A stretch of 55,365 nt of DNA. It comes from an uncultured Clostridia bacterium (GTDB lineage: Bacteria > Bacillota > Clostridia > TANB77 > CAG-508). The notes under the pieces were generated by a model. The model was given only the letters and a program-made list of their open reading frames with translations. It searched no databases and was not told the DNA's origin. Below are positions 21,570-29,811 of the stretch, one piece after another. A program made the translations under genes and the position numbers. The number at the start of each line of letters is the position of its first letter. Position 1 is the stretch's first letter. The stretch spans positions 1-55,365 of the forward strand of contig CALXWO010000011.1 of NCBI GenBank assembly GCA_944392485.1. The letters run 5' to 3'.

Positions 21570-21965
21570 GTAGGAAAGGTAGGACAAAAAGTAGGACAAA
21601 AACGAAGGCTGAAAGTATATATATATTAATATTTATATATATATATCCTACTTTTCCTACTTATCCTACTTTTATTTAGTATTCGCGTGAGAAAAAAATA
21701 TCGCGTATATTTTTTTTTAAATATATAGACCCCCTCGAAAAAAAAGGTAGGACATTTTTTTAGGCTCTAAAGGTATTGAAACTAGGGGGTTTGAGAACCA
21801 CCCATGTCCTACCGTTGATACGACTGGGTTTCAGCGATTTTCGATTTTGAAAGTCTTGCTACGCAAGGGTTTGACTTAGCCTACTTTTTTTAAAAAAAGA
21901 AAAATATAAAATAAAAAAAATAAAAAAAGGAAAAAAAGCAAAAAACAAAAACCCACTTATCCTAC
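21570..21965. other. Candidate replication origin: inverted GTAGGA iterons around an AT core
   Basis: Three GTAGGA copies (21570, 21579, 21591) face three TCCTAC copies (21646, 21655, 21664) across an AT-only core (21616-21645). Further copies lie at 21747 (direct), 21806 (inverted) and 21960 (inverted). There is no ORF across 21506-22181. A symmetrical iteron array round an easily melted core, between divergent terS and early genes, is what a phage origin or a major operator looks like. Confidence 0.6.
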
Positions 21966-22122
21966 CTTTTTTAAAAGGCGAAAACAAAAATAAAAAACAA
22001 AAAAATAAAAAATATAACAATTATTTTATGTAAATTAATAGAGGAAAAATAGAAGTAGTAAAGGAAAGGAAGATTGCAATTTTACAATATAAAAAAAAGT
22101 TTTTATTTTTTTAAGAAAAGTA

Positions 22123-22151
22123 TTGACAGAGTAAAAGGTTAATGATAATAT
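22123..22151 (+). promoter_or_regulatory. Early promoter TTGACA-17-TAATAT
   Basis: Consensus boxes with 17-bp spacing, preceded by an A/T-tract upstream element, 31 bases ahead of the first early gene. Confidence 0.85.
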
Positions 22152-22181
22152 AAGCTCATAAAAGAAAGGAGAGAAGGAGAA

Positions 22182-22415
22182 ATGCAAATAGAAAATAAAA
22201 TAGTAAAAGCATTAAACAATGTAGGAGAATTAAAAGGAATAGTATGTACAGCTAATTTTAAACATGAATTAGGATATAAAGCAAAATACATTAATGATTA
22301 TTTAGCTGCAAGTGTATTAGCAGAATTAATAAAAGATGGAAAGATACAATTAATTTTTAAAGCTGGAAGAGAAGACAAAAGAATGAAATATTTTTTCAAA
22401 TTATTAAAATATTAA
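22182..22415 (+). CDS. Hypothetical early protein (77 aa), paralogue of 32070-32312
   Basis: A 77-residue protein whose core (CTANFKHELGYKAKYINDYLA then SVLAELI) is shared with the protein at 32070. The pattern suggests a winged-helix-like small DNA-binding fold, but I do not recognise the family. GGAGAGAAGGAGAA precedes the ATG. First gene of the early operon. Confidence 0.7.
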   Translation: MQIENKIVKALNNVGELKGIVCTANFKHELGYKAKYINDYLAASVLAELIKDGKIQLIFKAGREDKRMKYFFKLLKY

Positions 22416-22433
22416 CGAATAGAGGTGATGAAA

Positions 22434-22568
22434 ATGCAAATAAAGGTAATGAATTTAGAAACAAAGAAGACGTGGGTAGAGAAATTTACAAGTTACTATT
22501 ATATGCAAGAGAGAATAAGAAAGCTAAAATGGAGCAAGAGACTAATAGTAATAGGAACAGAGAATTAG
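22434..22568 (+). CDS. Hypothetical small protein (44 aa)
   Basis: Basic 44-residue peptide (MQIKVMNLETKKTWVEKF at start) behind GAGGTGATGAAA. Ends TAG at 22568. A longer frame here in another phase (from 22472) is a shadow. Not recognised. Confidence 0.5.
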   Translation: MQIKVMNLETKKTWVEKFTSYYYMQERIRKLKWSKRLIVIGTEN

Positions 22569-22600
22569 GGAGGAAATATTGTGAAAAAGGAGGAATAAGA

Positions 22601-22810
22601 ATGTATAATTATTTTATATCATATAATTATAATAATAGAACAGGATTTGGATTTGGAAGATGTGAGGTAAGAAGAGAAGATAAAATTAATTCTATTGAAG
22701 ATATAAGTTCTATTGAGCAAGATATTAAAAAAGAACATGAAAAGTTATACAATGAAGATAGAAAAATTATTATATTAAATTATAAATTATTGAATGAGGA
22801 GGAAATATAA
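22601..22810 (+). CDS. Hypothetical protein (69 aa)
   Basis: Starts at ATG 22601 behind AAAAGGAGGAATAAGA; the longer frame upstream has no site. A Tyr/Asn/Gly-rich N-terminus is followed by an acidic helix. Last base overlaps the next start. Function unknown. Confidence 0.6.
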   Translation: MYNYFISYNYNNRTGFGFGRCEVRREDKINSIEDISSIEQDIKKEHEKLYNEDRKIIILNYKLLNEEEI

Positions 22811-23217
22811 TGAATAATATTTATAATAAAATAATCTTATATGATGATGAAAATTTAGTATATTTAAAAGGACAATTATATAATTTTGAAATAAATCAAG
22901 ATTATCAAAGTTGCCGTAGTATTACAGGGGAAACTTGGACAGTACCATTAGCAAAAACTTTTACAGGAGTAATAGATGGTGATGAAACAGAAACAATAAA
23001 ATTGGATGAAACATTAATGAAAAGAATAGCAAAATATAATAAAGAAGCAGAAATAAAGAAATATGACAAAATTATAAAAGAAAAGAAAAAGAAAATACAA
23101 GAATTAGACAATATTTTACAAGATAAAGATAAAAGAGTAGAAAAAATAAAACAATTTATTGCTAATATATATGATTTAGATTTAGCAGATGATGAAGATG
23201 AATATTATGATTATTAA
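22810..23217 (+). CDS. Hypothetical coiled-coil protein (135 aa)
   Basis: N-terminal beta part (to residue 65), then a Lys/Glu coiled coil (residues 75-110) and a very acidic tail (LADDEDEYYDY). GAGGAGGAAATATA precedes the ATG. Not recognised. Confidence 0.65.
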   Translation: MNNIYNKIILYDDENLVYLKGQLYNFEINQDYQSCRSITGETWTVPLAKTFTGVIDGDETETIKLDETLMKRIAKYNKEAEIKKYDKIIKEKKKKIQELDNILQDKDKRVEKIKQFIANIYDLDLADDEDEYYDY

Positions 23218-23235
23218 AAAGGGAGGAAAAATATA

Positions 23236-23880
23236 ATGAGTAAATTTAAAGTTGGAGATAAGGTAAAATTAAATAAATTAGTTGGAAATTTTAAATATGG
23301 AAGAGGAATAGTAAATTTTAAATCAATAGGAAAAATAATTAGAATAACAGAAGATAATGAATACTATGTAGATTTTCCTTTATGTGGTTGTTGGCATGGA
23401 AGAGAAAAAGAATTAATATTAGTAAAGGAAAAATACACTTATGAAGATTTAAAGAAATCACCTGTTGGAACAAAAATAACTTTTAAGTATGGAATTACAT
23501 TAATTAAGATTAACAATGATACTTTTGAAGAACATTCATTTACTAGATCTATTTATTCATTAAAAGAATTACAAGATAATGAATATAATATATTGGGTAA
23601 AATAATAAAAATAGAAGAACCTGAATATAAAACAGTATATGAAATTGAAGATGAAATATTAGATAAAGCAGAAAAAAGATATTTAAGAGGTATTATTATA
23701 CCATTTAAAGATAAAGTAACATGTATTAGAAAGTTAAGAAATTTAATGGAATCATTAGAATATATTTCTATAGAATTAAGCGGAGAATCTAGTATATGTT
23801 TACCATATTTTGAGCAAAATACAATGTATAAAGGAATGAAATTAGATAAAAAATATAAATTAGAAGAGTTAGGCTTATAA
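23236..23880 (+). CDS. Hypothetical protein with two SH3-like segments (214 aa)
   Basis: The N-terminal 60 residues (FKVGDKVKLNKLVG … YYVDFPLCGCWHGREKEL) read like a small beta-barrel (KOW/SH3-type) domain. A middle part (TYEDLKKSPVGTKITFKYG) is common in Firmicutes phage proteins that I cannot name. GGAGGAAAAATATA precedes the ATG. Confidence 0.65.
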   Translation: MSKFKVGDKVKLNKLVGNFKYGRGIVNFKSIGKIIRITEDNEYYVDFPLCGCWHGREKELILVKEKYTYEDLKKSPVGTKITFKYGITLIKINNDTFEEHSFTRSIYSLKELQDNEYNILGKIIKIEEPEYKTVYEIEDEILDKAEKRYLRGIIIPFKDKVTCIRKLRNLMESLEYISIELSGESSICLPYFEQNTMYKGMKLDKKYKLEELGL

Positions 23881-23942
23881 AATATAAAGGAGTTTAACAT
23901 GAACAATATGAAAATAATTGTTATAAAATAGGAGAATAAAAG

Positions 23943-24128
23943 ATGACAGAAAATAGATGGTATGATGAACATTTTATAAAATGTAGTAATTGTCATAAAG
24001 AATTAATAGTTTATCCATATACAGATAATAAATATTTTAAATGTAAATATTGTGGGAATAAAATAAAAAATAAATCATATCATTTAATAATAAAAAAATA
24101 TAAATATACAGATAAAAAATATTTTTAG
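23943..24128 (+). CDS. Zinc ribbon protein (61 aa)
   Basis: CSNCHK and CKYCGN motifs about 20 residues apart form a four-cysteine zinc ribbon; the rest is basic. Probably binds nucleic acid or protein. AGGAGAATAAAAG precedes the ATG. A ten-residue frame lies in the gap before it (ATG 23900, behind AAGGAG) and I do not count it. Confidence 0.65.
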   Translation: MTENRWYDEHFIKCSNCHKELIVYPYTDNKYFKCKYCGNKIKNKSYHLIIKKYKYTDKKYF

Positions 24129-24140
24129 GGAGGAAACAAA

Positions 24141-24614
24141 ATGGATAAAGAAGAAAGTGTAGAGAGAGTAAAAAGATACTTAAAGAATTTTGAAGGAGAC
24201 AAGAAAGATTTTGAGGCTATATTAGATATATTAAATGAATATACAGAAAGTAAAAGCGACAAAGAAATAGAAACAAGCGACAAAAATGTCGAAAATATTG
24301 AAACAACAAATAATAAAAATAAATATACATACATTAAAGAAGTGGCAGAAAAAATTGTAAATGAGTATAGAGAAAAATATAAAGGAGAGAAGTTTTGTCC
24401 AGAGCCTAGTGAACAAACTTGTATGGCATATGAAATTTTGCACTTATTAGCAGAGCGAGAGCAAGACAAAAAGAGAATACAAGAGCTAGATAAGGTAATA
24501 GAATACTGTAAAAGATTTGAATATGAGACAGAACCTATACAAGACGATGACTACTTAACTGAAAGAGCATTAGTTTGTGGAGACATATTAGAACTTTTAG
24601 AAGGAGAAAAATAA
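24141..24614 (+). CDS. Hypothetical protein (157 aa)
   Basis: Acidic helical protein. Residues 55-75 hold short repeats of SDK/ETSDKN type; the C-terminal half (MAYEILHLLAEREQDKKRIQ) is coiled. GGGAGGAAACAAA precedes the ATG. Not recognised. Confidence 0.65.
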   Translation: MDKEESVERVKRYLKNFEGDKKDFEAILDILNEYTESKSDKEIETSDKNVENIETTNNKNKYTYIKEVAEKIVNEYREKYKGEKFCPEPSEQTCMAYEILHLLAEREQDKKRIQELDKVIEYCKRFEYETEPIQDDDYLTERALVCGDILELLEGEK

Positions 24615-24615
24615 G

Positions 24616-24876
24616 ATGTATCAAGATTGGTTTGAAGAGTTCGAAAAAGTAAAAGAAGAAGGGCAAAAGAAGATGTGTAAATGTTGCGAATACATAGAAG
24701 AATTGCAAGAATTACAAAAAAATCAAGAAAAAATACCAGGAATAAAAGATATTTTAAAAGTCAGATTAACGATGGTAACAAGAAAAAAAGGAATAAAAAA
24801 AGATAAAGGAACAATAAATTATAAAGCATTTGATTTAAACTACTGCCCAATGTGTGGAAGGAGGCTAGAAGAGTGA
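24616..24876 (+). CDS. Hypothetical zinc-binding protein (86 aa)
   Basis: CKCCEY near residue 21 and CPMCGRRL near the C-terminus form a two-part cysteine site typical of phage proteins with a split zinc ribbon. Starts two bases after the previous stop. Function unknown. Confidence 0.65.
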   Translation: MYQDWFEEFEKVKEEGQKKMCKCCEYIEELQELQKNQEKIPGIKDILKVRLTMVTRKKGIKKDKGTINYKAFDLNYCPMCGRRLEE

Positions 24877-25223
24877 GAGTAATGATAAGTCAACCTATGG
24901 CAAATAGGATAGAGGAAGATATTAGACAAGAAAGAAAAGCAATAATAGAAAAATTTAAGAATATGCATATAGAAGTAATTGATACAATTTTTACAGAAGA
25001 ACCACCAGAAAATAATAATACAGGTGTTTATTATTTAGGAAAATCAATACAAGAAATGTCAAAAGTAGATGCGTTGTTTATGTGTGATGGTTGGAGAGAA
25101 GCAAGAGGTTGTAGAATTGAAAGACAAGTTGCACAAGAATATGGAATTAAAGTACTATACGAAGATTTTTTTGTTAATAAACCAGAGTTAAGAACAAGAA
25201 CAATGTATTATGAGGAGGACTAG
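24873..25223 (+). CDS. DUF4406-like nucleoside deoxyribosyltransferase-fold protein (116 aa)
   Basis: GTG start at 24873 overlapping the previous stop, behind AAGGAGG. The first residues VRVMISQPM, the middle IQEMSKVDALFMCDGWREARGC and the end VAQEYGIKVLYED match the DUF4406 pattern, a nucleoside 2-deoxyribosyltransferase-like fold. It may act in nucleotide salvage or modification. Substrate unknown. Confidence 0.7.
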   Translation: MRVMISQPMANRIEEDIRQERKAIIEKFKNMHIEVIDTIFTEEPPENNNTGVYYLGKSIQEMSKVDALFMCDGWREARGCRIERQVAQEYGIKVLYEDFFVNKPELRTRTMYYEED

Positions 25224-25225
25224 CA

Positions 25226-25375
25226 ATGACAGATGAAGAGATAGCATTGAATTTAACGAAAATCATTAATGATAATATAAACGAGAATTCAAATCATTAC
25301 TTAAACGAAAAAGGAGTAATAGAAACATACAAAAGAGTATTAAAAGAAATTAGAAAAGATGACAAGAAGGAGTGA
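25226..25375 (+). CDS. Hypothetical small protein (49 aa)
   Basis: Acidic helical peptide (MTDEEIALNLTKIINDNINE at start) behind GAGGAGGACTAGCA, ending TGA at 25375. Not recognised. Confidence 0.6.
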   Translation: MTDEEIALNLTKIINDNINENSNHYLNEKGVIETYKRVLKEIRKDDKKE

Positions 25376-25379
25376 GTAT

Positions 25380-25664
25380 ATGACGAAAGAACAAGAAGAA
25401 GTAATAGAAGATTTAAAAAGTTTAAGTCCGAGTGAAAGTTCAATAGACAAAGTCTTATTTTTAATAAAAGAACAGCAAGAAGAAAATAAAAAGAAAGATA
25501 AGATAATAGAAGAAATGGCAAGATTTATGACAAATAAAGATATTGACGAAGATATATGCAGATATCAAGTAGCAGAACATTGTAAAGATGAAGAATATGG
25601 AGTAACTACAAATGTATGTATTAATTGTATAAAACAATATTTTGAAAACAAAGCAAAGGAGTAG
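25380..25664 (+). CDS. Hypothetical protein (94 aa) with CxxC-IKQYFE tail
   Basis: ATG at 25380 behind AAGGAGTGAGTAT. N-terminal coiled coil, then a cysteine-bearing C-terminus ending NVCINCIKQYFENKAKE. The same tail pattern occurs in the protein at 32315 (CSNCIKQYFEKQAKK), so these are a phage-specific paralogous pair. Probably a small metal-binding scaffold protein. Confidence 0.65.
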   Translation: MTKEQEEVIEDLKSLSPSESSIDKVLFLIKEQQEENKKKDKIIEEMARFMTNKDIDEDICRYQVAEHCKDEEYGVTTNVCINCIKQYFENKAKE

Positions 25665-25668
25665 AGAT

Positions 25669-26073
25669 ATGGAAATTAAAAAATTAGATTTAAAATTAGA
25701 AAAAGGACCTGCAGTATGTTTTGACTTTGATGGAGTAATACATAAATATAGCAAAGGTTGGCAAGATGGAAGTATTTATGATGAATATAACAAAAATGTA
25801 TTAGATTTAATGCTGTTTTTACAAAAGTCAGGAATACCAATTTTTATTTGTTCTACAAGAGAACCATATCAGATTATTAGCTGGTGGAATAAACAAGGCT
25901 TTTGGTGTGAAGCAGTAAGAGTAAATGATAATGAGACATTTTGGAAAGAACTTAATTTAATTGGTGTAACAAATAGAAAATTGCCAGCACAAATGTATAT
26001 TGATGATAGAGCATATAAATATACTGGACAGACAGTTAAAGAATTTATATTAGAAAATTCAGAAGAGGAGTAA
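25669..26073 (+). CDS. HAD-superfamily hydrolase-like protein (134 aa)
   Basis: ATG at 25669 behind AAAGGAGTAGAGAT. Motif I is CFDFDGVIHKY (nucleophile and acid Asp), motif II the Thr/Ser in FICSTRE, and motif III/IV the acidic YIDDRAY near the C-terminus. This is the compact HAD form common in phages, likely a nucleotidase or phosphatase. Substrate not determinable. Confidence 0.8.
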   Translation: MEIKKLDLKLEKGPAVCFDFDGVIHKYSKGWQDGSIYDEYNKNVLDLMLFLQKSGIPIFICSTREPYQIISWWNKQGFWCEAVRVNDNETFWKELNLIGVTNRKLPAQMYIDDRAYKYTGQTVKEFILENSEEE

Positions 26074-26075
26074 AT

Positions 26076-26510
26076 ATGGATATTAAAGAAAGATGCATAA
26101 GTAAAAAAGAGTATTTAAAAAGAGATGATAGTAATGTTGGTTATGCTTTACATGTTCAGAACAATATAAAAAAAGATGATTATGCAAGACTTAATACAGG
26201 AGAAATAGTGAAAGTAACAGGAATAAGAGAAAATCAAGTAGATAAAAAAGCTATTTATTTTGGAATATATGATGACGATTGGTGTAATAGTGCTGCAGTA
26301 GAAAACTTCTCAGAAAACATAATAGACTTAATAGAAGTAGGAGATATAGTAAACAAGTCAGAAGTTTATGAAATAGGACAATCAGAAGATGGTCAAAAAT
26401 GGGTACATATATATACAGGAGCATTATACTATGAAGAAGAATTAGAGAAGGCAACGATATTAACACATGAACAGTATAATCAAAATTGTTTTAAAGTGAA
26501 AGGAGAATAG
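26076..26510 (+). CDS. Hypothetical protein (144 aa)
   Basis: A 144-residue protein; beta-rich middle (DDYARLNTGEIVKVTGIREN) and acidic C-terminus. Resembles small phage proteins of unknown role with an SH3-like barrel. GAGGAGTAAAT precedes the ATG. Confidence 0.6.
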   Translation: MDIKERCISKKEYLKRDDSNVGYALHVQNNIKKDDYARLNTGEIVKVTGIRENQVDKKAIYFGIYDDDWCNSAAVENFSENIIDLIEVGDIVNKSEVYEIGQSEDGQKWVHIYTGALYYEEELEKATILTHEQYNQNCFKVKGE

Positions 26511-26512
26511 CA

Positions 26513-26635
26513 ATGATATTTAATTTTAATGATGAAGAAGTAATAATAACATTTGATGGATTACAAATAGTAATACAAGAAGATAAAGCAAAAGAATTAG
26601 CAAATGCAATATTAGATTATTTTGAGGAGGAATAA
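26513..26635 (+). CDS. Hypothetical small acidic protein (40 aa)
   Basis: MIFNFNDEEVIITFDGLQIV then an acidic helix. AGGAGAATAGCA precedes the ATG; TAA at 26635. Not recognised. Confidence 0.55.
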   Translation: MIFNFNDEEVIITFDGLQIVIQEDKAKELANAILDYFEEE

Positions 26636-26674
26636 GCTTAATAATTGAAACTCATAGAAAGGAATAGGCAATAT

Positions 26675-27142
26675 ATGAGTAGTAATAAAAAAATAAAAGA
26701 TAGATTAATTGAATTATATGGAGCTGAATGTTTTATTGATAAATTAAAATTAAGAAAAGATAAAAAGCCTCGTAGATATAAAAGCAAAAGTCAATATAAA
26801 AGAATGAAAGAACTAACATATCATCATATAAGAGAAAAACGACATGGGGGAAAAGCAACAATAGAAAATGGTGCATTATTAAGTGTAGAAAATCATGAAT
26901 GGTTTAATAAACAATCAGATAAAGCACAAAGACAAATGAATGAATTATTTCAAGAATATAAAAGATTAGTAGATATAGGAATTATAGTAAATGGTCAAAC
27001 ACTTGTAGAAAAAAGTATTGAAATAGATATGAGTAATTTTATAGAAATTCCTGTTATAGAGACAACAGATGAAATAAGAAAAAAATATAATAGAGCTAAA
27101 GAAAAAAGAAAATGGCAAAAAGAATTAGAGGAGGAAAGATAA
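26675..27142 (+). CDS. HNH-type nuclease (155 aa)
   Basis: The core YHHIREKRHGGKATIENGAL followed by SVENHEWFN is the HNH pattern of small phage nucleases. Basic N-terminus (KDKKPRRYKSKSQYKRMK) likely binds DNA. I take ATG 26675 as start; the longer frame begins with TTG at 26645. Overlaps the next start by one base. It may be a nicking enzyme for replication or packaging, or a selfish element. Confidence 0.7.
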   Translation: MSSNKKIKDRLIELYGAECFIDKLKLRKDKKPRRYKSKSQYKRMKELTYHHIREKRHGGKATIENGALLSVENHEWFNKQSDKAQRQMNELFQEYKRLVDIGIIVNGQTLVEKSIEIDMSNFIEIPVIETTDEIRKKYNRAKEKRKWQKELEEER

Positions 27143-27325
27143 TGAAAGATAAAGTAAAATTTTATAATAAAGATATATTTAAGCAAGAAAATAATATAGA
27201 ACTCACAATAATATTAATATGTGTATTTTTAATACGGATTTATAACAGGTTATTTATGCATAAATAGTGCAGTAGAAGAGCAACAAAAAATGCAAAATAA
27301 TATTATACAAGTAAAGGAGGACTAA
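27142..27325 (+). CDS. Small membrane protein read through a +1 shift at CGG (60 aa)
   Basis: The ATG (27142) follows GAGGAAAGATA. Zero frame ends at 27267, but at ATA CGG ATT, dropping C27235 gives ATA GGA TTT and 29 further codons ending exactly at the TAA before the next ATG. The joined product has a transmembrane helix spanning the junction (IILICVFLI then GFITGYLCI) and a Gln/Glu-rich tail. Without the shift the helix is cut by charged residues. It is the third case of the same CGG-A shift in this genome. Confidence 0.65.
27232..27238 (+). promoter_or_regulatory. +1 frameshift site ATA CGG A
   Basis: In-frame CGG (27235-27237) followed by A; moving one base forward reads GGA and keeps the frame open to 27325. 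Same signature as the sites in terL and the tail gene. Confidence 0.65.
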
Positions 27326-27326
27326 A

Positions 27327-27557
27327 ATGTATAGAGCAAGAAGTGAATTTACTAAGATAGCAAAAAAATATAAAACAAAATACTATAAAGAAATTTTAGG
27401 AATAAATTATGGATTTACAAGTAGTATTATAAACGGAAATAAAAATTGCTCAGAAATAATAGCAAAAGGTTTATTAAGTATATGTTTTGAAATACCTTTA
27501 ACTCATGAAGAAATACCTCTATTATTGAATAAATACTTTATAAAAACAAAAGAATAG
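27327..27557 (+). CDS. Hypothetical protein (76 aa)
   Basis: Basic N-terminus (MYRARSEFTKIAKKYKTKYY) and helix-turn-helix-like segment near IINGNKNCSEIIAKGLLSI. Short, directly before the helicase gene. Possibly a DNA-binding or helicase partner. AAGGAGGACTAAA precedes the ATG. Confidence 0.65.
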   Translation: MYRARSEFTKIAKKYKTKYYKEILGINYGFTSSIINGNKNCSEIIAKGLLSICFEIPLTHEEIPLLLNKYFIKTKE

Positions 27558-27569
27558 GAGGAATTATAA

Positions 27570-29360
27570 ATGGTTTTAAATAGGCAAGAAATAAATGAGA
27601 ACAATATTTTAGATAATAAAACATTTGAAAAAGTATTGAGTATAGAAAACCATAAAATTAGAGAGCAAGCAGAAAAAGAATTATATAATATTGCAGTTGA
27701 ATTAAAGAAAAAAACTAAGTTTATTCCTAAATATGAAACATATAAAAAGATATATTTAGATAAAAATAATACAATATTTTTTGGAGAAAAAGCACCAATT
27801 CCAAAACTATTAGGAGGAGAATATTATATAAAAGACAATTGTATTTATAGTATGCAAAATAAAAAAGTTTGTTCACAATTAATTGAACCAATTGCAATTT
27901 ATGAAAATATTGAAGAAGATAAAGAAAGTATTAAGTGTGCATTTTTGAAAGATGGAGAATGGAAAACATTTATTGCAGATAGACTTACATTAATGCACAA
28001 TGGGAAAATAGTTAACTTAACTCAAAAAGGTGTAGATGTTTCAACAAGTAATGCTTCTTTATTAGTAAAGTATTTACAAGAAACAATAAATTTAAATAGA
28101 GATATTTTAGATAAAAAAATATCAATTAGTAGATTAGGTTGGTGTGGTCAAGATTTTATTCCATATGATAAAAAAGTAGAATTTGATGGAGAAGATAATT
28201 TTAGGAACTCTTTTAATTCTGTTTGTGAAAAAGGTAATTATGAATTATGGTTAAATAAAATGTATGAAATAAGAAAAAACAAAATAGTAAAGATATTACA
28301 TGCTACTAGTTTTGCAAGTGTATTACTAAGAAAGCTAAATAAAAAACCATTTGTCACTATGCTATGGGGAACTACTGGCGATGGAAAAACAGTTGCTGGA
28401 ATGAGTGCAATGTCTATTTGGGGCAGACCAACTTCAGGGGATTTAATGTTTACACTTAATAATACTGATAATTTTTATTATAGAACAGCTAATTTTTTTT
28501 CAGATATTCCTATGTTTTGTGATGAATTAGAAACATATCGTGGAGATGTAAACAAATTGATTATGAATATAACAGAAGGAATAGACAGAGGAAAAGCTAG
28601 AGCAGATGGTGGAATAGAAAAAAATAAAGTTTGGAATAATGCCTTTATAATGACAGGTGAACATACTGCAAGCAACTATAATTCTGGTGGTGGAACTTTA
28701 AACAGATTAATTGAAATAAATTCAGACGGAAAGATTATAAAAAATGGTAGTGAAGTTGTAGACATTATAACAAATAATTATGGTTTTGGAGGGAAAATAT
28801 TTGTAGAAAATTTAAAAACAATTGATAATAAAAGCTTAAATATAATTTATAAAAATGAATATGAAGAATTAATGAAAATATCAAATACTGAAGAGAAGCA
28901 AGCTTTAAACATGGCTTTAATTTTACTTGCAGATATATTAGCATGTGAGTTTATTTTTACAAAAGAGAAACCTCTAGAACCAGAAGATGTAAAAGAATAC
29001 ATGTTTACAAAAGAAGAAATAGATGTATCGCAAAGAGCATATGAAACTATATTAGATGAATGTACATTAAATAAATCAAGATTTTCAATTATAGATTGTA
29101 ATAGTACAAATCCAATTGAATTTGGATATAATGGAGTAGGAGAATTTTGGGGTCAGATAAGTAATTACGAAATAACTATAAATAAACACAAACTTGAGGA
29201 ATTATTATCAAAAAATGGATTTAGTTTTAAAAAGACAATGAAGGATTGGCTAAAAAAAGGCTACATAGAAAAGAATTCTCAAGGAAAGAACTATACAAAA
29301 ACTAGTGTAAATGGAATAAAAAGTTACTATGTAATTATACATTTAAAAAAAGATGAATAA
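27570..29360 (+). CDS. DUF927 superfamily helicase/ATPase (596 aa)
   Basis: Central Walker A MLWGTTGDGKTVAGMSAMSI near residue 265 and Walker B-like PMFCDELETYRGDVNK are arranged as in DUF927 helicases of phages and integrative elements. The N-terminal third binds an unknown partner; the C-terminus carries a winged-helix-like end (MKDWLKKGYIEKNSQGKNY). Probably the replicative helicase, working with the CHC2 primase domain at 40564. GGAGGAATTATAA precedes the ATG. Confidence 0.85.
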   Translation: MVLNRQEINENNILDNKTFEKVLSIENHKIREQAEKELYNIAVELKKKTKFIPKYETYKKIYLDKNNTIFFGEKAPIPKLLGGEYYIKDNCIYSMQNKKVCSQLIEPIAIYENIEEDKESIKCAFLKDGEWKTFIADRLTLMHNGKIVNLTQKGVDVSTSNASLLVKYLQETINLNRDILDKKISISRLGWCGQDFIPYDKKVEFDGEDNFRNSFNSVCEKGNYELWLNKMYEIRKNKIVKILHATSFASVLLRKLNKKPFVTMLWGTTGDGKTVAGMSAMSIWGRPTSGDLMFTLNNTDNFYYRTANFFSDIPMFCDELETYRGDVNKLIMNITEGIDRGKARADGGIEKNKVWNNAFIMTGEHTASNYNSGGGTLNRLIEINSDGKIIKNGSEVVDIITNNYGFGGKIFVENLKTIDNKSLNIIYKNEYEELMKISNTEEKQALNMALILLADILACEFIFTKEKPLEPEDVKEYMFTKEEIDVSQRAYETILDECTLNKSRFSIIDCNSTNPIEFGYNGVGEFWGQISNYEITINKHKLEELLSKNGFSFKKTMKDWLKKGYIEKNSQGKNYTKTSVNGIKSYYVIIHLKKDE

Positions 29361-29387
29361 AAAAATAATATTTTTTGATAAAAACTA

Positions 29388-29416
29388 TTGACAATTTATG
29401 AAAGTTTATATACAAT
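29388..29416 (+). promoter_or_regulatory. Promoter TTGACA-17-TACAAT
   Basis: Consensus boxes at 17-bp spacing, preceded by AATAATATTTTTTGATAAAAACTA, nearly the same upstream tract as at 33155-33181. It drives the genes from 29439. Confidence 0.85.
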
Positions 29417-29438
29417 TATGGACAGAAAGGAGGTTAAA

Positions 29439-29606
29439 ATGTTAACTAAAAGTGAATTAGCAAAATATTTAAAACTAAGTGTAAGAACAGTAGACAGAAT
29501 GATGGATTATGGTATGCCATATTATAAAACATCTGCTGACAATGGTTCAGTTAGATTTGATTTAGAAGAAATAAAAACTTGGATGAAGAATAATGCAAAA
29601 AAATAA
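29439..29606 (+). CDS. Helix-turn-helix (excisionase-type) DNA-binding protein (55 aa)
   Basis: ATG at 29439 behind AAAGGAGGTTAAA. ELAKYLKLSVRTVDRMMDYG and MPYYKT…VRFDLEEIKTWM are the MerR/Xis-type winged HTH pattern. It could act as an architectural or regulatory protein; with no integrase seen, excision is not implied. An apparent longer frame from 29388 lies over the promoter. Confidence 0.8.
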   Translation: MLTKSELAKYLKLSVRTVDRMMDYGMPYYKTSADNGSVRFDLEEIKTWMKNNAKK

Positions 29607-29616
29607 AGGAGATATT

Positions 29617-29811
29617 ATGAAAGTGTCAGAAGCTATAAAAATACAGAAAAATTTTATATCAGGCAAATATAATAATTCTGATATAGAATTAAAAGAAAGT
29701 ATGAAAGTTTTAACAAAAGCTTATGATGAGTTATGGAATTATTTAGAAGAAAAAGAACCGGATGCCTTGGCAAGATTTATAAAATGTTTAATAGAAAGAG
29801 AGGAAAAGTAA
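29617..29811 (+). CDS. Hypothetical protein (64 aa)
   Basis: Helical 64-residue protein (KVSEAIKIQKNFISGKYNNS at start) behind AAAGGAGATATT. Not recognised. Its stop abuts the next ATG. Confidence 0.6.
   Translation: MKVSEAIKIQKNFISGKYNNSDIELKESMKVLTKAYDELWNYLEEKEPDALARFIKCLIEREEK

Noticed and set aside
21700..21990. CRISPR array, from the repeated GTAGGA and TCCTAC motifs
   Set aside because: Motifs are 6-7 bases, irregularly spaced and in both orientations; no cas genes.
23900..23932. Ten-residue frame behind AAGGAG
   Set aside because: Too short to support; may only be a leader for the next gene.
29388..29438. Longer N-terminus for the HTH protein at 29439
   Set aside because: It would translate the promoter, and the AGGAGG sits right before the ATG at 29439.
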